Below, piece by piece: positions 42,315-50,440 of a stretch of DNA of 50,671 bases. Every line of letters begins with the position of its first letter. Position 1 is the first letter of the stretch. The stretch is from Clostridiales bacterium (GTDB lineage: Bacteria; Bacillota; Clostridia; Christensenellales; Aristaeellaceae). The notes beneath the pieces were generated by a model. The model was not told where the DNA came from. It saw only the letters and a program-made list of their open reading frames with translations, and ran no database searches. A program made the position numbers and the translations under genes. Location: positions 1 through 50,671 of the forward strand of contig JAAYDR010000034.1 of NCBI GenBank assembly GCA_012729115.1, given 5' to 3'.

Positions 42315-42316
42315 GT

Positions 42317-43249
42317 ATGAAAAAAATCTATCTCACCGTGGACGATCACCTTACGGAAATCAATACCCTGGAGAAGGGCTGCTGGGTGCATCTGCAAAAT
42401 CCCACACGGGAGGAAATCGAGGGCCTCAACGCCCGTTTTGCCCTGGACCCAACCTATCTGCAAGCCGCGCTGGACGAGGAGGAAAGCGCCCGCATAGAGC
42501 GAGACGGAGACCAGACCCTTATCATCGTGGACATTCCCTATGTGGAGGCGGAGGACAACGGGTACAGCTATTCCACGATCCCCATGGGCATTGTGATGGT
42601 GGACGACGTGATCATCACGGTCTCCACCCGCGTTACGCCGCTGATTTCCGACTTCACCGAGGAGAGAATCCGTGGATTCTGGACCTTCAAGCGTACCCGT
42701 TTCATTCTTCAGTTGCTCAACCGCAACGCCACCCGCTTCCTGGCTTACCTCAAGCAGATCGACAAGTCCAGCATGCTGGTGCAGGAACGGCTTCACAAGA
42801 GCCTGCGGAATCAGGAACTGCTGCAGATGATGAAGCTGGAAAAATCCCTGGTGTTCTTCTCCACCAGTTTGAAGGGCAACGAGATGGTGATGGAGAAGAT
42901 GCTGCGCATGGAGATGCTGCGCAAATATCCCGAGGACGCGGACCTGTTGGACGACGTGATCGTGGAAAACAAGCAGGCCATCGAGATGTGCGCCATTTAC
43001 AGGGACATTATGAGCGGCACCATGGACGCCTTTGCTTCCATCATCAGCAATAATTTGAACATCGTCATGAAAATCCTGACCAGCCTTACCGTGGTGCTGG
43101 CGGTACCTACCATCTTCGCCTCCTTCTGGGGCATGAATGTCAGGGTTCCCTTTGAGGATTCCAACTGGGGCTTCTTCGTGGTGCTGGGCATCTCCATCGT
43201 TGCCGCGGTGGGGGCATTCATCGTGCTGTGGCGCAAGAAGATGTTTTGA
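42317..43249 (+). CDS. corA: CorA family divalent-cation transporter
   Basis: A 310-residue CorA-family channel for Mg2+ (possibly Co2+, Ni2+ or Zn2+). A large cytoplasmic N-domain with long helices (~150-240, rich in Leu and charged residues) precedes two C-terminal membrane helices; between them lies WGMNV, the GMN selectivity motif, at ~275. The second helix (GFFVVLGISIVAAVGAFIVLW) ends in the basic RKKMF. The ATG is immediately preceded by the leader terminator, so expression is probably set by premature termination and/or by hiding the ribosome-binding site. An SDR gene follows by 10 bp. Confidence 0.93.
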   Translation: MKKIYLTVDDHLTEINTLEKGCWVHLQNPTREEIEGLNARFALDPTYLQAALDEEESARIERDGDQTLIIVDIPYVEAEDNGYSYSTIPMGIVMVDDVIITVSTRVTPLISDFTEERIRGFWTFKRTRFILQLLNRNATRFLAYLKQIDKSSMLVQERLHKSLRNQELLQMMKLEKSLVFFSTSLKGNEMVMEKMLRMEMLRKYPEDADLLDDVIVENKQAIEMCAIYRDIMSGTMDAFASIISNNLNIVMKILTSLTVVLAVPTIFASFWGMNVRVPFEDSNWGFFVVLGISIVAAVGAFIVLWRKKMF

Positions 43250-43259
43250 GGAAAAGCGC

Positions 43260-43979
43260 ATGGAAACCGCGGTGATCACGGGAGGAAGCCGGGGCATCGG
43301 CGCTGAGACGGTGCGTGCCTTTTGCCGCGCCGGCTATCGGGTGGCGTTCTTTTATCATGCCAGCCGGGAGGCCGCCATGGCCCTGGCGGTGGAAACAGGG
43401 GCCGTTGCGCTGGCCTGCGACGTGGGGGATAGCGGGCAGGCGGCCCGGGCCTGTGAAGAGGCCCGGCGGATGCTGGGACATGTGGACGTCCTTGCGGCCT
43501 GCGCGGGAATCGCCCAGCAAAAGCTTCTGCCCGACATCACCGACCAGGACTGGGAGCGTATGCTCTCCGTCAACCTGAGCGGCGCCTTTTACGTGGCGCG
43601 CAGCCTGCTGCCCGGCATGATCTCCCGCAAAAGCGGAAGAATTGTGTTCCTGTCCAGTATGTGGGGGCAGGTGGGGGCCTCCATGGAGGTCCACTACTCC
43701 GCCGCCAAGGCTGGAGTCATCGGACTGACGAAGGCTCTGGCCAAGGAAGTGGCTCCCAGCGGGATCCGGGTGAACTGCGTGGCCCCCGGGGCCATTGCCA
43801 CGGAGATGACCACGGCTCTGGGGGAGGATGCCCTGGAGCGCTTGCGGGACGAGATCCCCCTGGGGCGGCTGGGTACGGCCGGTGAGGTAGCCTCCCTGAT
43901 CCTGTGGCTTTGTTCCAGGGAGGCCGCCTACCTTACAGGACAGGTGCTGTCCCCCAATGGCGGACTGGTGATGGGATAA
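43260..43979 (+). CDS. Short-chain dehydrogenase/reductase (FabG-like)
   Basis: A 239-residue SDR. TGGSRGIG binds NAD(P)(H), CDVGDS and AACAGIAQQ follow, and the catalytic set is N114-type NLSGAF, Ser in FLSSMWG and YSAAK; VAPGAIATEM and the C-terminal TGQVLSPNGGL complete the classical FabG pattern. The substrate could be 3-oxoacyl-ACP or another carbonyl; there is no fatty-acid gene nearby, only acpS far away. ATG 43260 with GAGGAAAAG lies 10 bp after corA, so it shares the corA transcript; the earlier in-frame start inside corA is not used. Confidence 0.9.
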   Translation: METAVITGGSRGIGAETVRAFCRAGYRVAFFYHASREAAMALAVETGAVALACDVGDSGQAARACEEARRMLGHVDVLAACAGIAQQKLLPDITDQDWERMLSVNLSGAFYVARSLLPGMISRKSGRIVFLSSMWGQVGASMEVHYSAAKAGVIGLTKALAKEVAPSGIRVNCVAPGAIATEMTTALGEDALERLRDEIPLGRLGTAGEVASLILWLCSREAAYLTGQVLSPNGGLVMG

Positions 43980-43999
43980 GCGTTTAGGCAAATGCTCCT

Positions 44000-45478
44000 T
44001 TACAGCTCCACAATTCCGGTACAGACCTTTTCCAGAAACGCACGGTCATGCTCCACCAGCAGCAGGGTGGGCCTGTAGGCAAGCAGCAGCTCCTCCACCT
44101 GCATCCGGCTTAACACATCGATGAAGTTCAAAGGTTCGTCCCAAACATACAGATGCGCCGGCTCGCAAAGGCTCTTTGCCAGCAGCATCTTCTTTTTTTG
44201 CCCCTGGCTTAATTCCGACAAGTCCTTGTCAAATTGCTCCCGTCCAAAGTCCATGTTGCGCAATATGGCCTTAAGCAAGGTTTCATTGAGACCGTTTCCC
44301 TGCACAAATTCCCGGAAATTTCCCTGCAGATCTTCCGTAGACTGAGGTACATACGATATCACCAGATTGCCCGCAATGGAAATCTCCCCGGCGAGCGCTT
44401 CCGACAGTCCGCAAATGGTTTTCAGCACACTGCTCTTTCCCGAGCCGTTCTTTCCGGACAGAGCCAGCCGCTCCCCCTGCCGCAGCGCAAAGGAAACATC
44501 CTGGCAAACCATCCTGTCCCCATACCGCACTGTCCCGTTTCGCACCTCCACCAGCACCTTCTTGGGGTGCATAAGGGGCGAGAGCTTGAGATCGCCAACC
44601 TTTTCCACATTTTTGAGCAGCTTGCTTTTTTCCTCGGCCGCCCTCTCCTGCCTGCGCTGCACGTTCAAAGCCCGCTTCATCATGGCCGCGCTCCGGGCCC
44701 CGATGTATCCCCTGTCGGGGCTGTTGCCGCTGTATTCGCCGGCAACCTTGCTCTTTTCAATGGTCCGGCTCCACTGGGCCGTGCGGCGTGCGCTTTCGTT
44801 GAGACGCTGGATGTCCTTTTTCAGCCGCTCGTTTTCCCCAAATTCATACTGGTTTTGCCTGTCCATCTCCTGCCGGAAGGTGTCGTAGTTTCCTTTGGTC
44901 ACGGTGATGTCCTTGCGGTTCAGGGACAGCACATGCGTAATACAGCGGTTAAGAAAGGCGCGGTCATGGCTGACCAGCAGAAAGCCGTCCTTGCCCAAGA
45001 GGTAATCCCCCACCGCCTCCCGGCCCAGCAAGTCCAAATGGTTGGTGGGCTCGTCGATGAGGGGATACACATCCTCCCGCGAAAACAATGCAGCCAGCTG
45101 CACCTTGGTCTGCTCCCCCTTGGAGAGGGTATCAAAAGGCCGATACAAGGCGTCCTCCCCTACCTGCAGCAGGTTTAATTCCCTGCGCAGTATCCACTGC
45201 GGGGCATCCCCCGCCATTTGCTCCATGGCTTGCAGGGTGGGCAAGGACGAATCCTCCACTTCGAAGGGAAAATATACTCCGGCCGTGGGCATGTCGATGA
45301 AGCCCTGGTGGGGCATCAGGCCCTGCAGCAGCCGAAGCAGCGTGGTCTTGCCTCTGCCATTTCGGCCTACCAGGCCCAAACGCCATCGGCTGTCCACAGT
45401 AAAGGAGACGTGATCAAATACGTTGTCATAACTGCCTTCATAGGCAAAAGTGAGATCATCCACTGAAATTCTGGCCAT
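44000..45478 (-). CDS. ABC-F ATPase, Lsa-like ribosomal protection protein
   Basis: A 492-residue soluble protein with two ABC domains and no membrane part. Domain 1: GRNGRGKTT, TLSKGEQTK, LIDEPTNHLD. Domain 2: SGKNGSGKSS, ELSQGQKKKMLLA, VWDEPLNFIDV. Between them lies a charged helical linker (~185-290, with NERLKKDIQRLNESARRT). The pattern, including DEPLNFIDV and SLCEPAHLYVWDE, is closest to Lsa/Vga-type proteins that dislodge lincosamides, streptogramin A and pleuromutilins from the ribosome; resistance itself is inferred. ATG 45478 follows AGGAGG by 7 nt. The frame is open further upstream, but that part overlaps a likely regulatory leader. Confidence 0.88.
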   Translation of the reverse strand: MARISVDDLTFAYEGSYDNVFDHVSFTVDSRWRLGLVGRNGRGKTTLLRLLQGLMPHQGFIDMPTAGVYFPFEVEDSSLPTLQAMEQMAGDAPQWILRRELNLLQVGEDALYRPFDTLSKGEQTKVQLAALFSREDVYPLIDEPTNHLDLLGREAVGDYLLGKDGFLLVSHDRAFLNRCITHVLSLNRKDITVTKGNYDTFRQEMDRQNQYEFGENERLKKDIQRLNESARRTAQWSRTIEKSKVAGEYSGNSPDRGYIGARSAAMMKRALNVQRRQERAAEEKSKLLKNVEKVGDLKLSPLMHPKKVLVEVRNGTVRYGDRMVCQDVSFALRQGERLALSGKNGSGKSSVLKTICGLSEALAGEISIAGNLVISYVPQSTEDLQGNFREFVQGNGLNETLLKAILRNMDFGREQFDKDLSELSQGQKKKMLLAKSLCEPAHLYVWDEPLNFIDVLSRMQVEELLLAYRPTLLLVEHDRAFLEKVCTGIVEL

Positions 45479-45484
45479 CCGGAT

Positions 45485-45698
45485 TCCTCCTAAGACCCGC
45501 GAAAGCGGGCGCTCATGGGAAGGAAAAAAGAACAACAAAAAACAGAGCCACAAGGCGCATTTTTTCCTGCCCATCACAAGGCTGTATCGTCTGCACGATA
45601 CGGCCCGGCAACTCCTTCCCCTGCTGGTTACAGGTTCATGGCAGGATTATTTGCGCATCCTTTCAGCTCCGTTTCCATGAAAATTTCAGCGGATTATA
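45485..45698 (-). promoter_or_regulatory. Regulatory leader of the ABC-F gene
   Basis: On the minus strand a perfect -10 TATAAT (45693-45698) starts a ~215-nt leader. It contains very short open frames, a perfect 7-bp hairpin (45584-45590 with 45595-45601), long T-runs, and a CCCGC-TTTC-GCGGG hairpin just before the ribosome-binding site. This resembles drug-responsive attenuation leaders of ABC-F genes. Confidence 0.5.
45628..45678 (-). CDS. Candidate leader peptide of the ABC-F gene
   Basis: A 16-codon open frame METELKGCANNPAMNL between the -10 and the hairpins. It has no Shine-Dalgarno and starts 14 nt after the -10, so it would be nearly leaderless. A nested out-of-frame frame, MRK-stop, has GGAG 8 nt upstream and may be the frame actually translated. 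Only position and context support either. Confidence 0.25.
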   Translation of the reverse strand: METELKGCANNPAMNL

Positions 45699-45738
45699 GC
45701 CCGCTCGCGCCCAGCTTACCATGCTTCCGCGGCAACTG

Positions 45739-46323
45739 TCAAGCCTCTTCCTCTTCCAGCACCGGCTTGCCATCCTCAATCCCAGTAACCCTCGCCAAGG
45801 ACACCACTTTAAAGCCCTGGCTCCGCAGCTTGGCCCCGCCGGATTGAAAGCTCTTCTCCACACAGATGCCGATTCCCACCACATGGGCCCCCGCCTGCTG
45901 CGTAATGTCCACCAATCCCTGGCTGGCTTCCCCGTTTGCCAGAAAGTCGTCAATGATCAGCACGCGGGCCTGCGGAGGAAGATAGGCCTTGGCCACAGAA
46001 ATGGGGCATTCCTCCCCGCGGGTGTAGCTGTAGACCTTGCTTTGATAGACTTCCCCCGCCAAGGTGGAAGGTTTTCCCTTTTTGGCAAACACCACCGGCA
46101 GATTTCCAAAGGCGATTGCGGTGGTCAGCGCCACCGCGATCCCACTGCTCTCCACGGTGAGAATCAAATCTACAGGCTGATCCCCAAAGGCCTCATGAAA
46201 GGCCTGGCCCATTTCCACCATGAGGGCTGTGTTCATCCGGTGGTTCAAAAACATATCGACCTTGACGATGCCGCCCTCTTTCCCAATACCCTGACTCCTG
46301 ATCGCTTCATGAAGCTCCTTCAT
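45739..46323 (-). CDS. xpt: Xanthine phosphoribosyltransferase
   Basis: A 194-residue type I PRTase that makes XMP from xanthine and PRPP. The PRPP-binding motif VLIIDDFLANGEA at ~121-133 and the N-terminal FLNHRMNT region match Xpt of Gram-positives; EYSYTRGEE-like VYSYTRGEE is also present. The leader from its promoter is only ~28 nt, so it carries no purine riboswitch, unlike Bacillus xpt. There is no pbuX behind it. AGGAGGAT precedes the ATG by about 6 nt. Confidence 0.93.
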   Translation of the reverse strand: MKELHEAIRSQGIGKEGGIVKVDMFLNHRMNTALMVEMGQAFHEAFGDQPVDLILTVESSGIAVALTTAIAFGNLPVVFAKKGKPSTLAGEVYQSKVYSYTRGEECPISVAKAYLPPQARVLIIDDFLANGEASQGLVDITQQAGAHVVGIGICVEKSFQSGGAKLRSQGFKVVSLARVTGIEDGKPVLEEEEA

Positions 46324-46356
46324 GACAGATCCTCCTTCGGACTTGTGACCAGGGCC

Positions 46357-46362
46357 ATTATA
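46357..46362 (-). promoter_or_regulatory. Extended -10 promoter of xpt
   Basis: Minus strand TGATATAAT, an extended -10, 34 bp before xpt. No convincing -35. Confidence 0.5.
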
Positions 46363-46407
46363 TCACGATCTGGGGGAATCGGCAGCCCCCATCCCGAAAA
46401 ATCCTTC

Positions 46408-47187
46408 TTACGCGGTTCTCTCCATACTCAGCTTGTCGGCGATCATGGCGATGAACTCGCCGTTGGTTGGCTTATCCTCCTTGGTGCAGACCTTGCACCC
46501 AAAAGCCCGGTTCAGGGTTTCGATCCGACCCCTGCTCCAGGCAACTTCAATGGCATGGCGGATGGCCCGCTCCACCTTGCTGGCGGTGGTGTCAAAGCGT
46601 TTTCCAATGCCGGGGTACAGTTCCTTGGTGATGCGGTTGATGACATCCGGCTGCTCGATGACCATCTTGACCGCCTCCCGCAGAAAGCTATAGCCCTTGA
46701 TATGGGCTGGAATTCCTATGGTAAGAAATAGGCTGCTCAGCCGTTCGTCCAGGCTCTGGGTATGCCGTCCCACCAGGCTGGGACGCAGGGATTGCTGAGC
46801 CTCCTGGCTGCTGATTCCCATCACTTCATGGATATGCCGCAGGAGATGCTTCATGTCAAAAGGCTTGACCATGTAATACATCACGCCCCGCTCAATGGCG
46901 CGCATGACAAAATCGTCCCGGCCCAGCGCCGTGACCGCTATCGTTTTCGGTGTTGGGTCCAGTGGCAGCTTTCGCATTTCCTCCAATAAGGTATAGCCAT
47001 CCATCTGCGGCATGATGAGGTCCGTGACCATCACATCCACCGGTTCATTGGCTAAAACCGTAAGTGCTTCCGCGCCGTTTTCCGCCTCTCTGACCGACGC
47101 AATGCCTTCCTGCCGCTGAAGAAACTCCACCATGACCCGCCTAAGCTCTGCGTGATTATCCACGACCAATAGCCTTATGTCCTGCAT
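46408..47187 (-). CDS. spo0A: Sporulation master regulator Spo0A
   Basis: A 259-residue response regulator. The receiver domain (~1-120) has VVDN (Asp10), the phosphorylation site Asp56 in VTDLIMPQMDG, Thr in AVTALG and Lys in VKPFD. The C-terminal Spo0A domain (~145-259) contains GIPAHIKGYSFLREA, ITKELYPGIGKRFDTTASKVERAIRHAIEVAW (recognition helix) and NGEFIAMIADKL. After phosphorylation it binds TGTCGAA boxes. In most spore formers it follows spoIVB; here it follows nothing of the kind and is followed by xpt. AGGAGGATG precedes ATG 47187. Confidence 0.98.
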   Translation of the reverse strand: MQDIRLLVVDNHAELRRVMVEFLQRQEGIASVREAENGAEALTVLANEPVDVMVTDLIMPQMDGYTLLEEMRKLPLDPTPKTIAVTALGRDDFVMRAIERGVMYYMVKPFDMKHLLRHIHEVMGISSQEAQQSLRPSLVGRHTQSLDERLSSLFLTIGIPAHIKGYSFLREAVKMVIEQPDVINRITKELYPGIGKRFDTTASKVERAIRHAIEVAWSRGRIETLNRAFGCKVCTKEDKPTNGEFIAMIADKLSMERTA

Positions 47188-47535
47188 GAATTCATCCTCC
47201 TGTTATTGTTGCGTCATTCAATGGCAGAAACCGACTTGCATGATTCAAGGGACTCTCCTCCAGTCCTTTTGCATTAGAAACTTCCAAAATAAGTTTCCCT
47301 TATCACTTTTTCAGCATTATAGCATATAACGTAAACTCTGGGTACTATTCGTGACAAAAAGTACATTATTTTGGTTTTGCGACATCATTCCGCAACGATC
47401 GCAACAATACGATTTCATTTTTCCGACATAACACCCGGGAAAGGAAGAACAGCCGTCATTTTCATTTTGTCAAATTTCTTACAATTGTGAAGGGGCTCCG
47501 TCACAATGAAACAACTATCATTTCGTACTAAAAAA
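47188..47535 (-). promoter_or_regulatory. spo0A promoter region with candidate 0A boxes
   Basis: An AT-rich 350-bp gap. On the minus strand an extended -10 TGCTATAAT (hexamer 47316-47321) leads spo0A. Spo0A-box-like heptamers lie upstream: TGCGACA (47378-47384) and TCCGACA (47422-47428), each TGTCGAA with one change on the minus strand, and TGTCAAA at 47468-47474 on the plus strand inside TTTTGTCAAATTT. Autoregulation is plausible. I found no convincing SigH promoter by eye. Confidence 0.5.
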
Positions 47536-47561
47536 GATTGCTCCCTGTCCGGAAGGCAATC
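47530..47561 (-). terminator. Intrinsic terminator of rapZ
   Basis: Minus strand: GATTGC (47556-47561) pairs with GCAATC (47536-47541), with extra pairs inside, followed by six T (47530-47535). Confidence 0.85.
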
Positions 47562-47598
47562 CTTTTGAAGAAATCATCGATTTTTCGTGGATAACGGC

Positions 47599-48510
47599 TT
47601 ACGGCTCGCCTTTCTGGTAATCGCTCTTGGCAGCCCAATGGGCCTGCTCCAGGGCCAGGTCCCGGTGATTGATGGTGACCCGGTGGCCCATGCGTTTCAA
47701 CTCTGCATAGATGTACTCCGAAATGGCCACGCTGCGGTGCGCGCCTCCGGTACAGCCAATCGCGATCACCAGCCGATGCTTTCCCTCTTCCACATAATGG
47801 GGAAGCAAAAACTCCAGCATGTCAATGCATTTTTTCAGAAACTCCTGGGTCACCGGATGACCCAGCACAAACTCCTTCACATCCGCGTCCAGCCCGGTGT
47901 GGCTGCCCATCTCCTGAATGTAGAAGGGATTTGGCAAAAACCGCACGTCAAAGACCAGATCCCCCTCCCGGGGAATACCCCTCTTGAAACCAAAGCTCAG
48001 AATCTCCACCCGAAGAGGGGACTGGTCGTCCGCGTGCTTGACAATCTCGCTTAGAATCTGCTGCAAAGCCCTGGGTTTCAGGGTTGAGGTGTTAATGAGA
48101 TGATTGGCCGTTTCCCGAAGGGGTTCCAACCGATTGCGCTCATCCCGGATGGCCTCCTCCAGAGAGATGCCCTCTCCGGCCAGAGGATGATCCCGGCGGC
48201 TCTCCTTGTAGCGGTTCACCAGCACGTCCTCGCTGGCCTCCACAAAAAGCGTATCGATATGAAAACCCACCATGCGGGCCTCATCAATCATCTTCACCAC
48301 GGCCATGGCGTCAAAAAATTCGCCGGAGCGCACATCCGCCGCAATGGCTACCATGGGCGCATGCAGATTGGTGTTTTGGCATGCCTCCATAAAGGGTACC
48401 AGCATCATGGGCGGCAGATTGTCCACGCAAAGGGCACCCAGATCCTCCAAATACCGGATCGCCACGGTTTTCCCCGCTCCGCTCAGCCCTGTGAGAATCA
48501 GAAAATGCAC
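47599..48510 (-). CDS. rapZ: RNase adapter protein RapZ (YvcJ), nucleotide-binding
   Basis: A 303-residue P-loop protein. Walker A GLSGAGKT at ~7-14, the NLPP motif CVDNLPPMML, and the C-domain with GFKRGIPREGDLVFDVRFLPNPFY and IGCTGGAHRSVAISE are diagnostic. In E. coli RapZ guides RNase E to GlmZ; in Firmicutes (YvcJ) it binds nucleotides and its role is less clear, with links to competence and cell wall. The likely start is GTG 48510, 7 nt after GAAGGGGG; ATG at 48555 would overlap murB. It follows murB by 41 bp. The usual partners yvcK and whiA are not downstream. Confidence 0.94.
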   Translation of the reverse strand: MHFLILTGLSGAGKTVAIRYLEDLGALCVDNLPPMMLVPFMEACQNTNLHAPMVAIAADVRSGEFFDAMAVVKMIDEARMVGFHIDTLFVEASEDVLVNRYKESRRDHPLAGEGISLEEAIRDERNRLEPLRETANHLINTSTLKPRALQQILSEIVKHADDQSPLRVEILSFGFKRGIPREGDLVFDVRFLPNPFYIQEMGSHTGLDADVKEFVLGHPVTQEFLKKCIDMLEFLLPHYVEEGKHRLVIAIGCTGGAHRSVAISEYIYAELKRMGHRVTINHRDLALEQAHWAAKSDYQKGEP

Positions 48511-48551
48511 TGCATAACCCCCTTCTTTCGTGGTGGGTTCCATTCCGCCGG

Positions 48552-49505
48552 TCATACTTCACGGGCAGGGGCATCCTCGCCCAGGATGCGGACCTCGGGC
48601 TGCAGCTCCACCCCTGTCTGTTCCAAGACCACCCGCTGCACATGAGCGATCAGCGCCAAAAAGTCCGCTGCGGTTCCCTCCTGGTCATTGACCAGAAACC
48701 CTGCATGGAGCTGACTGACGCTTGCGCCGCCGATGCGGCAGCCCTTCAGGTCGCATTTTTCAATCAGGGGTCCGGTGAACCGGTCGGGCGGCCTCTTGAA
48801 GGTACTTCCGCAGCTGGGCAGCTGCAAGGGCTGCTTCTCCTTGCGCCGGGAGTTGAACTCCCGCATGGCTGCCCAAATGGCATCCTCCTCACCGGGGGAC
48901 AGTGTGACGGTAACGGTCGCCACCGCCGCAGGCTCCTCCACCGAAAAACGGCTCTGGCGATATCCGAAATGCAGATCCTCCGCCAAAAAGGCCAGAGGCT
49001 TGCCGGTGAAGTCATAGGCGGTAACAGAGGTAACCACATCCTTCATTTCCCCGCCATAGGCTCCGGCGTTCATGTAAACCGCTCCGCCCACCGTGCCGGG
49101 AATGCCGGCCGAAAACTCCAGCCCTGCCAGACCATGGCTGGCGGCTGCGTTGGCCAGGCTGGACAATAAGGCCCCTCCCTGGGCAGTGAGCGCAAAGCGA
49201 CCATCCGGCAGAGGCACGGGCCCGGAAATGCGGGAAAACCCATCCCCGATATGAACCACCAGCCCCCGAATGCCGCCGTCCTTGACCAACAGGTTGCTGC
49301 CGTTCCCAATCACCGTAAGGGGAACGTCGTGGCGACTGGCCCAGGCCAGGGCCCGCGAAAGGGCGTCCTCGGAGGTGATCTCGCACAGCAACTCCGCAGG
49401 CCCGCCCAACCTCAGGGTGGTATAGCGGCTCATGGGAGCGTTTTGCGTCACGTTCTTCTTCCCCACAATGCCCTGGAGTTCCTCTATCCAAGCCTCCGCG
49501 ACCAT
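48552..49505 (-). CDS. murB: UDP-N-acetylenolpyruvoylglucosamine reductase MurB
   Basis: A 317-residue FAD enzyme that reduces the enolpyruvyl product of MurA to UDP-MurNAc. The FAD-binding domain has YTTLRLGGPAELL, VIGNGSNLLVKDGG, and FSAGIPGTVGGAVYMNAGAYGG; the proton-donor Ser lies in PSCGSTFKRP, and the C-terminal GGASVSQLHAGFLVN matches the short type II form of Gram-positives. ATG 49505 follows GGGGGAGG by 6 nt. Together with murA and murG three lipid II enzymes are in the window. Transcribed with rapZ. Confidence 0.96.
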   Translation of the reverse strand: MVAEAWIEELQGIVGKKNVTQNAPMSRYTTLRLGGPAELLCEITSEDALSRALAWASRHDVPLTVIGNGSNLLVKDGGIRGLVVHIGDGFSRISGPVPLPDGRFALTAQGGALLSSLANAAASHGLAGLEFSAGIPGTVGGAVYMNAGAYGGEMKDVVTSVTAYDFTGKPLAFLAEDLHFGYRQSRFSVEEPAAVATVTVTLSPGEEDAIWAAMREFNSRRKEKQPLQLPSCGSTFKRPPDRFTGPLIEKCDLKGCRIGGASVSQLHAGFLVNDQEGTAADFLALIAHVQRVVLEQTGVELQPEVRILGEDAPAREV

Positions 49506-49552
49506 GGGCGACCTCCCCCTAACCCCGCCTTCGGCTGCACTTGACAAGGGTT

Positions 49553-49581
49553 ATTGTATCGCACTTTGGCCTATGTGTCAA
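49553..49581 (-). promoter_or_regulatory. SigA-type promoter of murB-rapZ
   Basis: Minus strand: -35 TTGACA (49576-49581), 17-bp spacer, -10 TACAAT (49553-49558). Confidence 0.8.
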
Positions 49582-49697
49582 AGCGCGTTCCGCATTATTG
49601 TATGCAAATACCCCTTGAATTACACACCGCAATGACTCCCTGACACCCCGGCCCGGCCCGGCTGACATGGGATAACACTCCCTGTCAGGCAAACCCG

Positions 49698-50396
49698 CTA
49701 CCTGCTGTACACTCCTGTCTGAATCTCAATGATATAGCGATCAATGCGCGGAATCTCCGGTGTGTTTTCCGCGTCCAGCACCGCCTGACGGCGGTCATAG
49801 TCCAGGGAACGGAATCTGAGCTCAAAAGGACCGCTGCCCCTCTCCTCCCCCTCCATCAGCGCATAACAGCACCGGGGCTCCCCCAGGGCGTTGCCCACGC
49901 TGCCACAGTTGAAAAACAACCCGGGGTTCATGGTGCGAAGCCCCTGCCGATGGGCATCTCCATAACCCACCACATCAAATCGCCGCCCGTCCTCTCCCTG
50001 AAAAAAGGCCTGGATTGCCTGGGAATCATGACGAATGGTTACCAGGTCCTCCATCACCGGCCGCCCATGGAACAGGCGAATCTGCCGACCGCTTACATTC
50101 AGATGATGCTCCCGGGGAAGGTTCCGAAGCCTCTCCAGCCTTGCCTCACCCAACTGCTGCCAGTAAAAGCCGTCCATGGGAAAGCGTTTCTCCCCAAGGC
50201 CGTAGTCCCAATTGCCGCCCAGCACCACGTGACAATGGGCCATCACCCACTCATAGGTCAGCACATTGCTGGGTCCCTTTCCCACCAGATCCCCCAGGCA
50301 GATAATCCGGTCCGGGTTTTGCATGGCCAGGTCCCTTTCCAGGGCCTGGGTGGCAGGCCAGTTTCCGTGCAGATCCGCGATCAAGGCAATCCTCAT
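49698..50396 (-). CDS. Metallophosphoesterase-family protein with altered active site
   Basis: A 232-residue calcineurin-like protein. Motifs are IADLHGN, CLGDLVGKGP, then GGNWDYG, FHGRP and VGYGDAHRQG. The family normally has GNHD and GHTH; here the catalytic His of GNHD is Trp and the first His of GHTH appears to be Asp. The first metal site (D-x-H, GD, and N) and the middle His remain. It may be a reduced-activity or altered enzyme, or a regulatory binder. GGAGGGACGGTC precedes the ATG, and a promoter (-35 GTGACA 50465-50470, -10 TATGAT 50441-50446, 18 bp) lies upstream. Substrate unknown. Confidence 0.82.
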   Translation of the reverse strand: MRIALIADLHGNWPATQALERDLAMQNPDRIICLGDLVGKGPSNVLTYEWVMAHCHVVLGGNWDYGLGEKRFPMDGFYWQQLGEARLERLRNLPREHHLNVSGRQIRLFHGRPVMEDLVTIRHDSQAIQAFFQGEDGRRFDVVGYGDAHRQGLRTMNPGLFFNCGSVGNALGEPRCCYALMEGEERGSGPFELRFRSLDYDRRQAVLDAENTPEIPRIDRYIIEIQTGVYSR

Positions 50397-50440
50397 GACC
50401 GTCCCTCCATGCGCCCCTGTCCCGGGAAAAAAGATGCTTT

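Noticed and set aside
42098-42316. M-box (ykoK) Mg2+ riboswitch before corA
   Set aside because: The context fits, but the conserved M-box sequence blocks are not found on inspection; I kept it as an unassigned RNA.
45479-45577. In-frame N-terminal extension of the ABC-F protein
   Set aside because: The added sequence is hydrophobic and Phe-rich from the T-runs of the leader and does not resemble ABC-F proteins; AGGAGG before 45478 marks the start.
46324-46407. Purine riboswitch before xpt
   Set aside because: The leader from the extended -10 is only about 28 nt, and no purine aptamer sequence is present.
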